From Pyropia yezoensis (Eukaryota; Rhodophyta; Bangiophyceae; Bangiales; Bangiaceae): DNA of 64,000 nt. A program made the position numbers and the translations under genes. Under the pieces are notes generated by a model, which made no database searches, was not told where the DNA came from, and saw nothing but the letters and a program-made list of their open reading frames with translations. The stretch is taken from assembly GCA_009829735.1 (NCBI GenBank), contig CM020618.1:39423030-39487029 (forward strand), read 5' to 3'. This document shows positions 49,029 through 59,845 of this stretch, piece by piece. Every line of letters begins with the position of its first letter. Position 1 is the stretch's first letter.

Positions 49029-49271
49029 TCAGTCCACCGCGGCCACAGCGCCCAACTCCTCGCGCAGCAAGACCGCTACCTCCCCGCCCTCCGTCCCCAC
49101 ACACCCGTCGTCCCCACCATACACAGACGCCAACACGTACCAGCTGTTGCGTGCGGTCGTGAGACAATGCACACCCCTCGGGTGGCGCAAAGAGTGCAAT
49201 GCCACGGCGCTTGTCAGCGCACCGCGGACGTCGACGTAGCGAAACTGACAGTTGTGGAGCAACTCGGGCAA
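49029..49271 (-). CDS. last exon of an unidentified gene
   Basis: Minus-strand open segment with non-trivial composition, including HNCQFRYVDVRGALTSAVAL and NSWYVLASVYGGDDGCVG, ending at a TGA 110 bp upstream of the Harbinger start. A pyrimidine-rich stretch and AG (CCCCCTATCCAGTAAG) precede it, so it looks like a 3'-terminal exon. Upstream minus-strand sequence around 49500-49650 has a weak candidate exon (GDTPFLYASVEGWAQGRASL). No domain recognised. Confidence 0.35.
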   Translation of the reverse strand: MPELLHNCQFRYVDVRGALTSAVALHSLRHPRGVHCLTTARNSWYVLASVYGGDDGCVGTEGGEVAVLLREELGAVAAVD

Positions 49272-50428
49272 CGGACAACCTTACTGGATAGGGGGGGAAG
49301 GAGATTGGAGGCGGTGGGGGGGCAGGGTCAAACACACACAAAAATACATATCGTAAAGCAGAGCGTCCACAGGCAAGAGAGTGACGCGTCAGAGGCCACA
49401 CCGTCTCAAGAAAAATAACGCACACACAGATGCCCGTGTTGGCGCGCGCAGTATCGCGGGCATCGCACACACATGGAGCGGGGCCGGATCGCGGGGACGG
49501 TGACGAACGCGGCGACGGTGGTGATGGCGGCGACGGCGGTGGCGACGACGGTTGCGCCGTGCAGCGCAACGACGCCCTCCCCTGGGCCCACCCCTCCACA
49601 CTAGCGTACAGGAAGGGGGTGTCGCCGGCCCGTGCCGCTGACGGCTGTGGTGGCTGGCCTGACCCGTCCGCGACACGATTGAGCTACGCCCAAATGCAGG
49701 GATCCTGGCCGCCATCACCCCACCCCCGTGCAGGCCCCGTCGGCTCTCCCCCAATAGGAGGCCTTCCACGGCACCCTGCCCCCTTCAGATCTGGAGCGCA
49801 TGGAGCCTCGCGCGCACCCCCCCCCCCCGGACTGCTACTCCCCGCTCCCTAGCCAGTCAAAATTGGAGGCCACCACCCGTGCGCTGGACGCGTGCTGGGT
49901 GTCTTGGTGGCTCGCGAATGCCCCCCCTCGTCTCCAGAGCTGGCTGCCCAAAAGCACCCCCCCAGCACAGTTTCCGACGGAAGTGTGGCTTCCTCGCGCC
50001 CTCGTGACAAACCGCGGAGCGTAGAAGGCGTGAGCCCCTCCCCCGCCTCCCCTCCACCCCCCGATCCCCAATCACAACCCTCCATCGAAAATCGAGCATC
50101 ACACACCGCCCCCGCGTGCAAGGGAGGGTGCTCCACAGAGAGAGAACACCCCGGATCGTGGCACCATATTGCCCCGTCCCCAGCGGCGCCACGTGCCACC
50201 TGTTCCATCCGTTGCTCTCCTCGTCGCGTGAGGCAGCATAGTTGGATCGGTCAAGATGTTTTGCCGCACATCTGCCAAAACGCGACCGCACGTTTGGAAG
50301 ACTATCCAAGCAAGCACATACTTTGCGACCGAAGATCTTGTGAGTTGGAAGCGAAAACTGCGTGCCACGTTGGCGTGCAACGTGGGACGCGCACAGCCAA
50401 TCATTTTCGAGGTCTTCGGCATTCTGGT
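49272..50428. other. no firm gene
   Basis: Mostly GC-driven frames on both strands; possible upstream exons of the gene above. Nothing else supported. Confidence 0.3.
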
Positions 50429-50491
50429 ATGGCTCGAGCCATACGGTGAGCCAAACACGTCGAGTTTGGCTCACGGTATGGCTCGAGCCAT
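50429..50491. repeat. 28-bp near-perfect hairpin with nested palindromes
   Basis: 50429-50456 and 50464-50491 are inverted copies with one mismatch, separated by seven bases. Each arm itself contains the 14-bp palindrome ATGGCTCGAGCCAT. The whole could fold as a cruciform, or be two TIR ends joined tail to tail. Confidence 0.8.
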
Positions 50492-50787
50492 TGCAAAGGC
50501 CCCTTTATCCGCCAATATTTGTCTTTATCCGTTTTTTATCCGCCGTATTGATTCGTAACTCCATTGCCCAAATCAGAGACGATGAAGCCCGTTTTAGCCC
50601 GTACGGTTCCCGTGACGTTGCTGCTGTGACCCTTCTGCGGCCATCCGGCCCCCGATCTGCAACGTGGCACGAATTTGGGCGAATACTCACGTCGGAGGAC
50701 GTGCTCTTATGTATTCATCCAAGAAAAAGAGAATTTCAGTGGTCTCCCTCGTTGTTCACGCTGAGCCGACGCCAGTGATGCGTTATC

Positions 50788-50840
50788 ACCACCACCACCA
50801 CCACCACCACCGCCACCACCACCACCGCCGCCACCACCAA
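50788..50840. repeat. CAC/CGC trinucleotide microsatellite
   Basis: About 50 bases of CAC triplets with CGC interruptions just downstream of the AK6 gene's stop codon. Confidence 0.8.
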
Positions 50841-50903
50841 CCTGCGCCGCTCAGGTCGGCGGCGCCGTTGCCGTCCGCGTCGATGTCGCTGACGCCGACG
50901 GTG

Positions 50904-52524
50904 TCACCGTTGGGAGCGGCAGCGTCCCCGGCGCAGGCCCCCCGCCTCCCCCCCCCCCCCTCCACCGGGCAGCGCCGCGTACGCCGCCGCAATGGCGGCC
51001 ACGTTGCGTGACAGAGATGAGGGGAGGTCCGCCCACAACACCAGGCGCGGGGTGTCGGGGAAGGCGGCGGTGGCCTCGTCCAGGACCACCTGGTGCACCT
51101 CCGCCTCCACGTTTTCCCGACGCTTGGCGTCGGCGTAGCCGCGGGCGGTGAGGCGGTCGTAGAGCGACTCTGTAGGGGGGGGGGGGAGGGGTGGAATAGG
51201 GAAAGGGAACAAGGGGAGTAGGCAGCGGCCGCAGATACACAGGCGCGGCGCCGTCGGCCACCGCCAGAGCAGGCGTCAGTGTCACCAGGACGGCACGAAC
51301 GGTCGGGCGACAGGAGAGGAGACGTGTGGCCGGCAGCCGCCTCGCTCAAGGCAACGCGCGTCGTGGCAAGGGCCACGACAAGCACCCCCCGGAGAGGGTT
51401 CCGCCATTGCCATCACCTTCCCCACCTCGGGGCCGTTGACCCCCCCCCTCCCGGCCCCTGTCATCGCCCCGTACAGCCGCCTCCCCCCAACCATCAGCCC
51501 ATTCAAGTCCACCCCAGCCCAGCGCAGCCCACCCCAGTCCACACCAACCACGTCGCTCTCTCCTATCCGCCTCTTGTGCAGCCCGCCCCGCCCGCGCCCC
51601 CCCCTTTTCCGTCATACCCGTGTGCGCGCGCAGCACGACGACCAGCTGCACCCACCGCAGCGGCAGCCAGTCCACCGTGTGGTAGTCGAGGACCACCCCG
51701 CCCGTGGCCATTGTCGCCTCGAGCCCGTCTGCAACAGCGTCCTCGTCGAGGAGGTGGCACTCGCGGGCGGCGTCCCAGCCGTCGTACGCCCAGTCGGCGC
51801 GGGCGGAGGCGTAGGCGCCAACGTCGACGTGGGTGAGGCCGACGGCGGCCGCAACGGCGGCGGCGGTGGTAGACTTGCCTGGTGGGGGGGGGGGACGGGG
51901 AATGGGAGAAGAAGGGGGGCGAGAGAAAGAAAGGAGGGAACACAGGAGGAAGACCAAAAGTCAAGGGGCGCGGGGGGTGGGGGAGGAAAGGAATGGAGGG
52001 GGGGACACCTCTTCTCACACGCGTCGGGTCAGTGGCTGTTGCCTCAACGGCACGGCAGTGGCAGCCAGTACCTAGGGATGGGGGATGGACGGCCCTCCCA
52101 ACCCTTCTCGCCCAAGGCACCCCGCCAGCAAGAAAAAAGAGACCCACAACATCAAGGTACCAGGAGGCAAGGGGGGGCAATGACCCGGCGACAACGGAAC
52201 ATCGTGCAAACGGGCATGTGGGCGGGCGGACAGGCCGACGGCGCCGCCGTCGCCACCGCCACCGCCGCCGCCGCCGGTGCGGCCGCCGTCGGTGCGGCCG
52301 CCGCCGCCGCCAGCGGTCGCAGACGGGCGGGCCAACGTCAACAACGTACCAGTGCCGGGGGTGCCGGTGAGAAGGATGTTGGGCCGCCCCGGCCGCCATG
52401 CCGCCGCCGCCGCGGCGGTCATTCGCGGCGCGGGCACGGGGCGGGGGAGGGGCAGGGCCCCTGCCACCCCGTCGGCCGCCGTCGCAGGCGGCGACGGTGG
52501 GGACGCCCCGCCATTGGCCGCCAT
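50904..52524 (-). CDS. AK6: adenylate kinase isoenzyme 6 (AK6/Fap7), three exons
   Basis: Spliced minus-strand gene. Exon 1 (52524-52350) ends in PNILLTGTPGTG; donor G/GTACGT. Exon 2 (51878-51618), after acceptor CCACCAG, begins KSTTAAAVAA, completing the Walker A loop GTPGTGKST, and encodes GLTHVDVGAYA, CHLLDEDAVADGLE, VVLDYHTVDWLPLRW and QLVVVLRAHT; donor GG/GTATGA. Exon 3 (51169-50904), after acceptor CTACAG, encodes SLYDRLTARGYADAKRRENVEAEV and the C-terminus. Splice phases match exactly. AK6/Fap7 is a nuclear NMP kinase/ATPase needed for late 18S rRNA maturation at the small ribosomal subunit. An in-frame ATG at 52422 would give 199 residues, nearer the family size (~170-180), so the 52524 start is uncertain. 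Introns are 471 and 448 bp. Confidence 0.9.
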
Positions 52525-54068
52525 TGCAATGGGGCAGTTAGGGGAGCGACACACCGCGGGGGGGGGGTGAGGAGGGGGGGCTGGGGAGAAGGGGGGGGGG
52601 TGGGGAGGCCTAGGCGGCAGCGACTGCAGGGGGCGATGCGGCAGGAGGAGCGCCGCGTCTGGCACAGGCGCGGGCGGGCATACGCCCTAAACCGCATCCG
52701 TTTCGCCTGTCGGCACGGGGACAAAAAGAAAGGAGAAAAAAACGGCACGACAGTGGGCGCGCCGTCGCGGATCACGCGAGCGTCACCTTGGGCGACAGCT
52801 GCGGTGTGCTCAAAAGAAACTCAGAATTCTATCGTGACCCGATAGCGTACATCGCCAAAGTACGTTCGAGCATTATATCTACGCTAGTGACATTTTGCCC
52901 GCTAGACACTTACTTGTCTATTCTACCTTGCCGATCACCTCATTTGAGTCCGTCGAGAGGATCCATTGAGGGGATCCGGAATTGGCCCATCTGGCTAATA
53001 CGAGCGTAATACGCTGGTTTTGATAGATAATACTCTGGGCAACCCCTGGTAAGAACGATCAGGGGGAAGCAATAAAAAAGGAACTGTCAAAACACTTGCC
53101 GAAGTGCTAAGTCGTGTAAACGTGTGTACAGCGAGGCCTCTGCTGTCTGGCTTTGCCTCTGGATGGCTTCTGTGGCCGACTGTTTCCGGACAGTGATAGC
53201 ACGCACGCCAATAGGAACTGACCATGGGACTGACACCAGCGCCGGCAGGCTGTGCCAACAAGCATGGGCGTGGCCACGGCCTGCCGAGGCCCGCCACGGC
53301 CGTCTATCCCAGACGGAGCAGACCGAGCCGGGGCTCCCTGCCGACGCGTGCGCTCACCACGCCCTGCGCTTCGTCACTCTCCCCGCTTGGTGTGAATTGG
53401 GCGGCCCTCCCCCCAGACGGCCTGAGCGACCGCTTTATGTAAGGCGCCCATAGGTGCCTCACCACCTGGAGTACCCGCGCCGACAGCGAGCCGAGTGACA
53501 GTAGACGAACCGTGGGTTGCCCACGCGTGGTACGCCCCCACGGGAGATAATGGACCTCGTACATATGCTCGCATGGGCCTGGTGCACGTGATTAGGCGGG
53601 CGCTCTGAGGGGGCCCAATCCGCCGTGCGTGCAGCCTGGCGCGGCTCTACCGCGTCGCGTGGAGTGTTGGCTGGTGGAATCGACGCCGCTCCCATGGGGG
53701 GGGGGGGAGAGGGGTGAGGGAGTGAGCGCTACGGTCAGCCCTGAGCGGCGCCCGCAGTGGCAACTCGGGATGGATAGCGCACGGCAAGGGCCGGCACGGG
53801 GGCAGCCCCGTCGGGGACGTCAGCCTGAGAGTCGAGTGTGATGGGAGCGGCCCGCCCCATGCTTGAAGGGGGACTGCGCCTTTAAAGGGGTCCCGCCAAT
53901 GAGCAGCAGTGGGCCGACCACAAGTGCATCCACACACGCCTCAGCTGGCCGAGCTCGGGCCTGCCGTCCCTCAAGCCCTACCCCCTGTGACTGCCACTCT
54001 CTGGTGGCCCACCCCCGCGGACCCCTCCTAGCGGCCGCGTCGCCCAGCACACCCCACCCCCTGGAACC
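52525..54068. other. intergenic region, no gene recognised
   Basis: Divergent interval between the AK6 gene and the Hint protein gene. 52780-53110 is less GC-rich. 53110-53830 has frames on both strands without recognisable motifs. A run of 12 G lies at about 53698-53709. Confidence 0.4.
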
Positions 54069-56606
54069 ATGAGACTGGCGAGCGGCACCGCAGTGGCGGT
54101 GGCGTCGGTGGTGGCTGTGGCCGCCGCGGCCGCGGCCGCGGCCCCCGCCGCCGCCCTGCGGGAGTACAACTCGTCTACGCGACTGGACGAGGCGGCTATC
54201 CTCAGCTGGACGCTCACCCCCACCGCCGTGCGGTTTGGCCTTGTCGTCACCGACGAGGGGCTCTATGGTGCCAACACGACCACCGCGGCGACGGCGGCGT
54301 GGGTGGGCCTGGGCGTCGGGGAGCCGACCAGCGGCTCCATGGTCGGCGCGGACATTGTGACGGCCGAGTTCTCGGGCCCCACCGCGTGCACCCTGGTCAA
54401 CCGGCACGTGCCGTCGGTGGCGGTGCCGCTCGGCTCGTCCACCGGCGGCGACGGTATCTACCCTCACCCCGACGCGCCGTGTGCGGCCGAGTCGTGGAGC
54501 CTGGTCTCCTGCGCCGTCGACGCCGCGGCCGGGACCGTGACGCTCGAGGTGGACCGCCCGCTGGCGCCGGCCGACGCGGCACAGGACCGGCCGATCGTGG
54601 CCGGGCGCAACGTGCTCATGTACGCCTATGGGGACGGGTTCGGCTACCACGGCGGCCGCCGCCACGGGATAGAGGTGGACCTGACCGAGTCGGGGGGGCG
54701 GGCGGTGGCGGCGGGGGGGCTCGCGGCGTCGGGGCTGCTGCCCGCCGACGCGACCGCCTCCCAGCTGCTGACCGTGCCGCCGTACGCCATCAGTGCGGAG
54801 CGGACCGACCATGGGTGCTTTTCGTTCAAGGCGGAACTGGGCCCTCCCGGGGGGGCGGGGCGGCAGGTCGTCGCCGCCGAGGCGGTGATTGACTTTGCGA
54901 GCGACGCGGGCAGGCTGGTCCACCACTTTATCCTCTTCTCGTGTGACCGCGACGGGGACTGGGCGAGTTTTGAGGGGGGCAAGAGCTGCCTCGCCGAGCT
55001 GCCCCAGTGTGAGGGTATCATCTATGGCTGGGCGGTGGGCGCCACTCCGCTGGTCATGCCCCCAAACGCGGGGTTTCCCGTCACCGAAGAGGAGCGGCAC
55101 TATATTCTCCAAGTTCACTACGACAACCCTGACGGCCTGACGGGGGTGGTCGACCGCAACACGTCGGTGCGGTTGCACTATACTGACCAGCCGCGGCCCC
55201 AAGATGCGGGCATTATCAACATTGGGGACCCCAACACGGTGTATGCCGGGCAGCCTGTCTCGTCGGACCGCAACTACACCATCGCATGTCCGTCTGAGTG
55301 CACTTCCCAGCTGGCATTCCCGCTCACCATCTACGGCAGCGTCCTGCACGCACACCGGACGGCGCTCTACCTCTTTACCAATCAATACCGCAACGGCACC
55401 TTTCTCCGCACCCTCGAGGGGGCGGCCTTTTGGAGCAACGATCATCAGCGCCCTACGCTGTTTGAGCCCGCCGACCTCCTCCCCGGGGACCGCCTGGAGG
55501 TGACGGGCAAGTACGACACGTCGAAGATCGACGCGGCCGGCAACGAGCCGCCCGTGACGTGGGGCCAGGGCACCCCGCAAGAAATGCTAATCAGCTTCCT
55601 TTTGGTGGTCCCACGGCCGCTGCGGGTGGGGGCGACCAACAGGACCGACACCATCAGCTTTTGCGGTCTGATGCTACTCGACGAAGCGGGCACCCCCGGC
55701 ACCATGTGCTCGAACGGGAAGACCTTCACGCCGGGTGTAAGCGTTCTGTCTATCAATCCACTGTCGGAGAACGGGCCGGTCGGCTGGTCCCCGGCTTTTG
55801 GGGGGACCCCGACGTGTGCCGTCGCCGGCGGCGGCGGCGGCGATGTCGGCGGTGGTAGCGTTGGCGGTGGCAGCGGCACGTCGGCCGGCGCTGCGGGGTC
55901 ACCGGCCACCCCGTCGCCGTCGCCGTCACCCACAGCTGTCAACGGCGACGGTAGTAGTGACGACGACGAGGCCGCGTGCTTCCCCGCCGACGCCACCGCA
56001 ACGGTGGCGGGCCGCGGTCAGGTAGCGATGGCGGATCTGCGGGTCGGCGACGCGGTGCGCACGGCCGACGGCAGCTACTCGCCCATCTATCTGTGGTCTC
56101 ACGCGGACGCGACGGCGGTGGCCCCGTTCCTCGCCATCACCACCACCACTGCCGAAACGCCCGTTGACGGCGGCCGCGGCGGCGGCCACGCCAACGGCAC
56201 GGGGTCACGCCCCAGCCCTCTGTTTCACGTCCTCACCGTCAGTGCGGGGCACCTGCTCCCGACGGCCGGCGGCGGCGCGCCCGTCCCCGCTGCCGCCCTC
56301 ACCCCCGGCGTGCACGCGCTGGTCGACGCCGACGGCCGCGGCCGGCCCGTCACGGCCGTGGCGGCGGTCACCGCCACGGGGCTGTACCACCCCCACACGC
56401 TGGCGGGGAACCTGGTCGTCGGGGGCTCCATTGTCGCCACCGACCGCACAACGGCGGTGCCGGCGGCGGCGGCGGCCGTGGGCCTGGCCGCCGCCCGCGT
56501 GGCCGCCGCGGTGGGGCTGGGGGGGGTGCTCAGCGGCGTGCTGGCGGGGGGGTGCCCGCCGCCGCTGCGGGCGGTGCTGCCCCTGCTGTGGGGGCTCAGC
56601 GGGTAG
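54069..56606 (+). CDS. secreted DOMON / copper monooxygenase-like protein with C-terminal Hint domain
   Basis: 845 residues, intronless. A signal peptide covers residues about 1-30. Residues 40-195 form a DOMON domain. Residues 235-560 resemble DBH/PHM-type copper monooxygenases, with ligands visible: VHHF (His 285/286), QVHYDNP (His 350), LHAHR (His 427/429) and a Met in TPQEML (506) at the place of the CuM methionine. After a Gly/Ser/Pro linker (585-632) a Hedgehog/intein-type Hint domain begins at CFPADATATV (Cys 637), with DLRVGDAV, a block-B His in TVSAGHLLPTA (728) and LAGNLVVGGSIVAT. Hint domains self-cleave via the N-terminal Cys. The tail is hydrophobic. Copper-dependent hydroxylation of an extracellular substrate and autoprocessing are inferred from family knowledge. 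Confidence 0.85.
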   Translation: MRLASGTAVAVASVVAVAAAAAAAAPAAALREYNSSTRLDEAAILSWTLTPTAVRFGLVVTDEGLYGANTTTAATAAWVGLGVGEPTSGSMVGADIVTAEFSGPTACTLVNRHVPSVAVPLGSSTGGDGIYPHPDAPCAAESWSLVSCAVDAAAGTVTLEVDRPLAPADAAQDRPIVAGRNVLMYAYGDGFGYHGGRRHGIEVDLTESGGRAVAAGGLAASGLLPADATASQLLTVPPYAISAERTDHGCFSFKAELGPPGGAGRQVVAAEAVIDFASDAGRLVHHFILFSCDRDGDWASFEGGKSCLAELPQCEGIIYGWAVGATPLVMPPNAGFPVTEEERHYILQVHYDNPDGLTGVVDRNTSVRLHYTDQPRPQDAGIINIGDPNTVYAGQPVSSDRNYTIACPSECTSQLAFPLTIYGSVLHAHRTALYLFTNQYRNGTFLRTLEGAAFWSNDHQRPTLFEPADLLPGDRLEVTGKYDTSKIDAAGNEPPVTWGQGTPQEMLISFLLVVPRPLRVGATNRTDTISFCGLMLLDEAGTPGTMCSNGKTFTPGVSVLSINPLSENGPVGWSPAFGGTPTCAVAGGGGGDVGGGSVGGGSGTSAGAAGSPATPSPSPSPTAVNGDGSSDDDEAACFPADATATVAGRGQVAMADLRVGDAVRTADGSYSPIYLWSHADATAVAPFLAITTTTAETPVDGGRGGGHANGTGSRPSPLFHVLTVSAGHLLPTAGGGAPVPAAALTPGVHALVDADGRGRPVTAVAAVTATGLYHPHTLAGNLVVGGSIVATDRTTAVPAAAAAVGLAAARVAAAVGLGGVLSGVLAGGCPPPLRAVLPLLWGLSG

Positions 56607-57167
56607 GGAAGGCTATGCCAGGGCGGAGGGGATGATCGTGCGATCCGGGGCGGCTCGTGCGCCGACGAGTGTATTCAATCAGTAGCACTTTAGTGCATCC
56701 CGTAAAAAGTGGACGTTCTCGTGTCGTGATCATGTCAAATATCGCCCACTGGACCAATCAAACCCACACTGCACGACCCGTGCACGTCCACTTTTTGCGG
56801 GACGCACAGTTCATGTAGGTATGGTCCGTTGCAGAAAAAAGATACATCGAGGTTTTTCTCGGCTCGGGCCCGGGCAGGACATCGGCCGTGACGGGGTCCA
56901 CGGCCGCTATGCTGACAGAAGGATCATAGAGGTCCTTGCGAACTAATGAGGTCCTTGGGTCTCCTGGTTTGTGTACCGCTCTGAGGGACACCCTGAGTGG
57001 ACCAGATGCTGACGAATCTGAAATGGGGCCTTTCTTTTCGCATTGATTTGCACTGCTCGGGGGCTGATTCGGGCCCATGTGCTAACTGAGGCTTGGAAGG
57101 GGGGTAGTCGAGATAGGGGAGCTTCGCGGGGACAGCTGGAGGGCACTTTTTTCAGATTCTTTTTTCG
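56607..57167. other. intergenic; holds a small inverted-repeat element
   Basis: Other than the inverted repeat at 56695-56805 I see no gene. Confidence 0.4.
56695..56805. repeat. MITE-like 111-bp element with 21-bp inverted ends
   Basis: 56695-56715 and 56785-56805 are inverted copies with two mismatches (GCATCCCGTAAAAAGTGGACG). No clear target duplication is seen. Confidence 0.6.
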
Positions 57168-57202
57168 CTCGCGAGACCTCGTGTATAAAATGGTCTCGCG
57201 AG
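57168..57202 (+). promoter_or_regulatory. TATA box inside an inverted CTCGCGAGACC repeat
   Basis: CTCGCGAGACC (57168-57178) and GGTCTCGCGAG (57192-57202) form a perfect 11-bp inverted pair around TATAAAA (57184-57190). CTCGCGAG is itself palindromic. It looks like a core promoter with symmetric binding sites, but no confident gene starts immediately downstream on plus. Confidence 0.4.
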
Positions 57203-59845
57203 AGGAAATAGTTCCGACCAATGCGCTCGTGTGATTGGTCGATGAGCAAGACTGGTGCTCATGCGTTAGTCATGCTTCGAGACCGTTAGCGTGCGCCCCG
57301 ACGGTCCCCGATGAGGAAGCGGAGAGCGCCTCTCTCGCCTTCTGGTTCCCTCTCATCGTCCTGCCCCTCCCGCCAGCCAGTGCCAAGCAACCCCTTCCAC
57401 CCTTTCCTCCCGCCTGGCACGACAGGTCCATTGTTGGCGACTTAGGTGGTGCCAGCCTCAGTGCATCCAACGTGGCTCGGGGGATGGGGGGACGGGGTAA
57501 CCAGGGAGAAGGTGCCGCCAGCCTCAACGTTAGATGAGCTGTGGTGGGCGTGCCAGGGTGAGGAAAACGCACCCCGGGCGTGTGGGCGAGGCGGGGGGAG
57601 GGGGATGATAATGGGAGGCAGACGGGAGGGAAAAAAAAGAAAAAGCGGAACGCGACGGTCTGCTTGGCTCTTGTGGTCTAGGGCCGGGGCGCAAAAGAAA
57701 ATAGGGAAAACAAGCGCCTGTTCTCTTTTGCGCGGGGGTGCGAGAGAGGGGGTAGTCTGCATGCATTGTGCGTTGCTCCGCCGCGCCCCACACTCCCGCC
57801 ACCGATTTCCTGCACGAGACATTCTGGGATACCTTGCCTGGCTATGACATCGTCGACAAGGCACCCATGACCGCCCTCCTTTACTATAAAAAAACAATCG
57901 TGCCGACGCCGGCGATTCACCCAGCGCTGGCGGCATCACCGCCCCTAACAACCCCACCAGCAACACCGCCACCACCTACGCTTCCCATCCCGTCACATAA
58001 ATCACACCGCCCACGACCCCCCCCCCCGCATACTGCCAACCTCTCCCCCCCTCTCCCAAACACGTGGCCGACCCCACCGTCAGAAAAAGCTCTCCGTCTC
58101 CACCGCCACCAACGCAAGCCCCACACTCCACAGCCAAAGCTACCAAAACCCCCGTCGCCACGTATAGCCCCGTCGCCACGGCCACCCCCGTCGCCACCAC
58201 CACGCCCGTCGCCACCGCCGTCGCCACCACCACGCCCGTCGCCACCGCCGTCGCCACCACCACGGCCGTCGCCACCAACGCCGCCGCCGCCGCCGTCGCC
58301 CCCGCCACCCCGTCGCCACCGCCACCCCAGTCGCCACCGCCGTCGCCTCCGCCACGGCCGTCGCCCCCGCCACCGCGTCGCCACCGCCGTCGCCTCCGCC
58401 ACGGCCGTCGCCCCCGCCACCGCGTCGCCACCGCCGTCGCCACCGCCACGGCCGTCGCCCCCGCCACCGCGTCGCCACCGCCGCCCCAGGCGCTACCGTC
58501 GCCACCGCCACGGCCGTCGCCACCGACGCCGCCGCCGCCACTGCCACCCCCGTCGCCACCGTCGCCACCGTCGCCGCCGTCGCCGACGCCGACCGCAGCA
58601 CCGGCGACACCCCTGGCGTGGCCACCGCGGCGGCCGTCAAAACCCTGCACACTTTCCCAAAAGCCTGACTAATGAGCGTGCACACCACACCCGAAAGGAG
58701 CCCACCATCAAGCAGGACCAGTCCATTACACCGGGGCAAATTCCCGAGGCACCTGATTGGCCGAGGGGTGTGGCCCGAACAACGCCGGAGAAGAAAGAAA
58801 GTAATGCTCAATGTATCTTTTTTGTGCAACGTACCATAGGTATGCACAGATAAAGATAGTCTAGGCATTTACTGACTTGTGAATAGACATACTATTGTCA
58901 TTTACCTGCCTTCTCGCGGCGTCGAACGACAACGACGCGGCCACGCACGGCATTCGAAGGGAGTCGCCCAGGCCGCGCTGGCCACAGCCCCGGTGCCCGG
59001 GCGGCCGTCGGCGGCGGTGTTGGTGACGGCAGTGGCGGCGTCGGCGATAGGTTCTGCATTGGGGGGGGAAGGCTGGCGGCGCGCCGGTGGGGGGGGGGGG
59101 CGCTACATTGGCTGTCGCCGGTGCCGGAGGCGGTGGCCCGGGATGCCGCAAAGACACCGCTGGCCCGCGTTCTGGGTGCGAAAATACAAAACGTGCGCCC
59201 ACCCATTGTCATTGGGCCCCGTCGGCGACTCAAACTTGAATAGATACTTCCCCCCGAGTGGCATAGAATAGATATGTCTATGGACAGGGACATAAGTATG
59301 GAACTCAAACGGAGTGCGGCACAAGCGCCGCTAATCGGCTGCGCGGACGCCGCGGCACTGCAGCCCCCTCCCGCTGGCCGCTGAGCCCACCCCACTCGAG
59401 CGTGTGATGGACAGCCGCGGCGGCGGCAACAGAAGTGGCGGCGGTGGCAGCGAGCGACAATCAAACCATCTGCTGGAGGGCGGCTCGACCGTCTCCACGG
59501 ACGTCCCCCGCCGCTCAAAGAAACAGAAAAGAGAGGGCAGCAGCCGGCGAGACGTGCCGAGCGCAGCAGCCCCCACGGATGGCGCGCGGACTAACGGGTG
59601 GTGCACCTCGTGTGGGGTGCGGGGCAGACCACGGACGGCGTACCCAACCGATGAAACGTAGGAAGGGGGGCGATGGCGGCGGCAGTGGATAGGCAGGCGC
59701 CTGTGGCCGTGTGCTGCACGCCAGACCGCTTTGACTATGCCCAAGACGTGACGCACTGTCCGAGAATGCGCGCTGTTCGTCAACTCTACACACTATGTAC
59801 ATACCTCCACCCCCCCGCCTAGACCTACCCTCACCACCGATGCGT
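57203..59845. other. region without a firm gene; proline-coding minisatellite
   Basis: A plus-strand frame from about 57768 to 58853 begins plausibly (DFLHETFWDTLPGYDIVDKA) but soon becomes Pro/Arg repeats translated from the minisatellite. Minus-strand frames are the complementary Gly/Asp repeats. 58860-59845 shows only GC-driven frames. No gene is supported. Confidence 0.35.
58150..58600. repeat. CCGTCGCCACC minisatellite arrays
   Basis: Two nested arrays: ~30-bp units CACGCCCGTCGCCACCGCCG (three copies, about 58200-58265), then ~45-bp units containing CCACGGCCGTCGCCCCCGCC and CACCGCGTCGCCACCGCCG (three copies, about 58350-58485), passing into irregular CCG/GTC triplets. Confidence 0.8.

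Noticed and set aside
53820-55580. 586-codon minus-strand frame over the copper monooxygenase gene
   Set aside because: Arg/Gly/Val composition typical of an antisense shadow; the sense strand has all copper ligands.
58150-58600. Regular short repeats as a CRISPR array
   Set aside because: No unique spacers of constant length; it is a degenerate triplet minisatellite in a eukaryotic genome.
57768-58853. 361-codon Pro-rich plus frame
   Set aside because: Mostly translation of a minisatellite and starts at a GTG. Only about 40 residues at its start look protein-like, so no gene is called.
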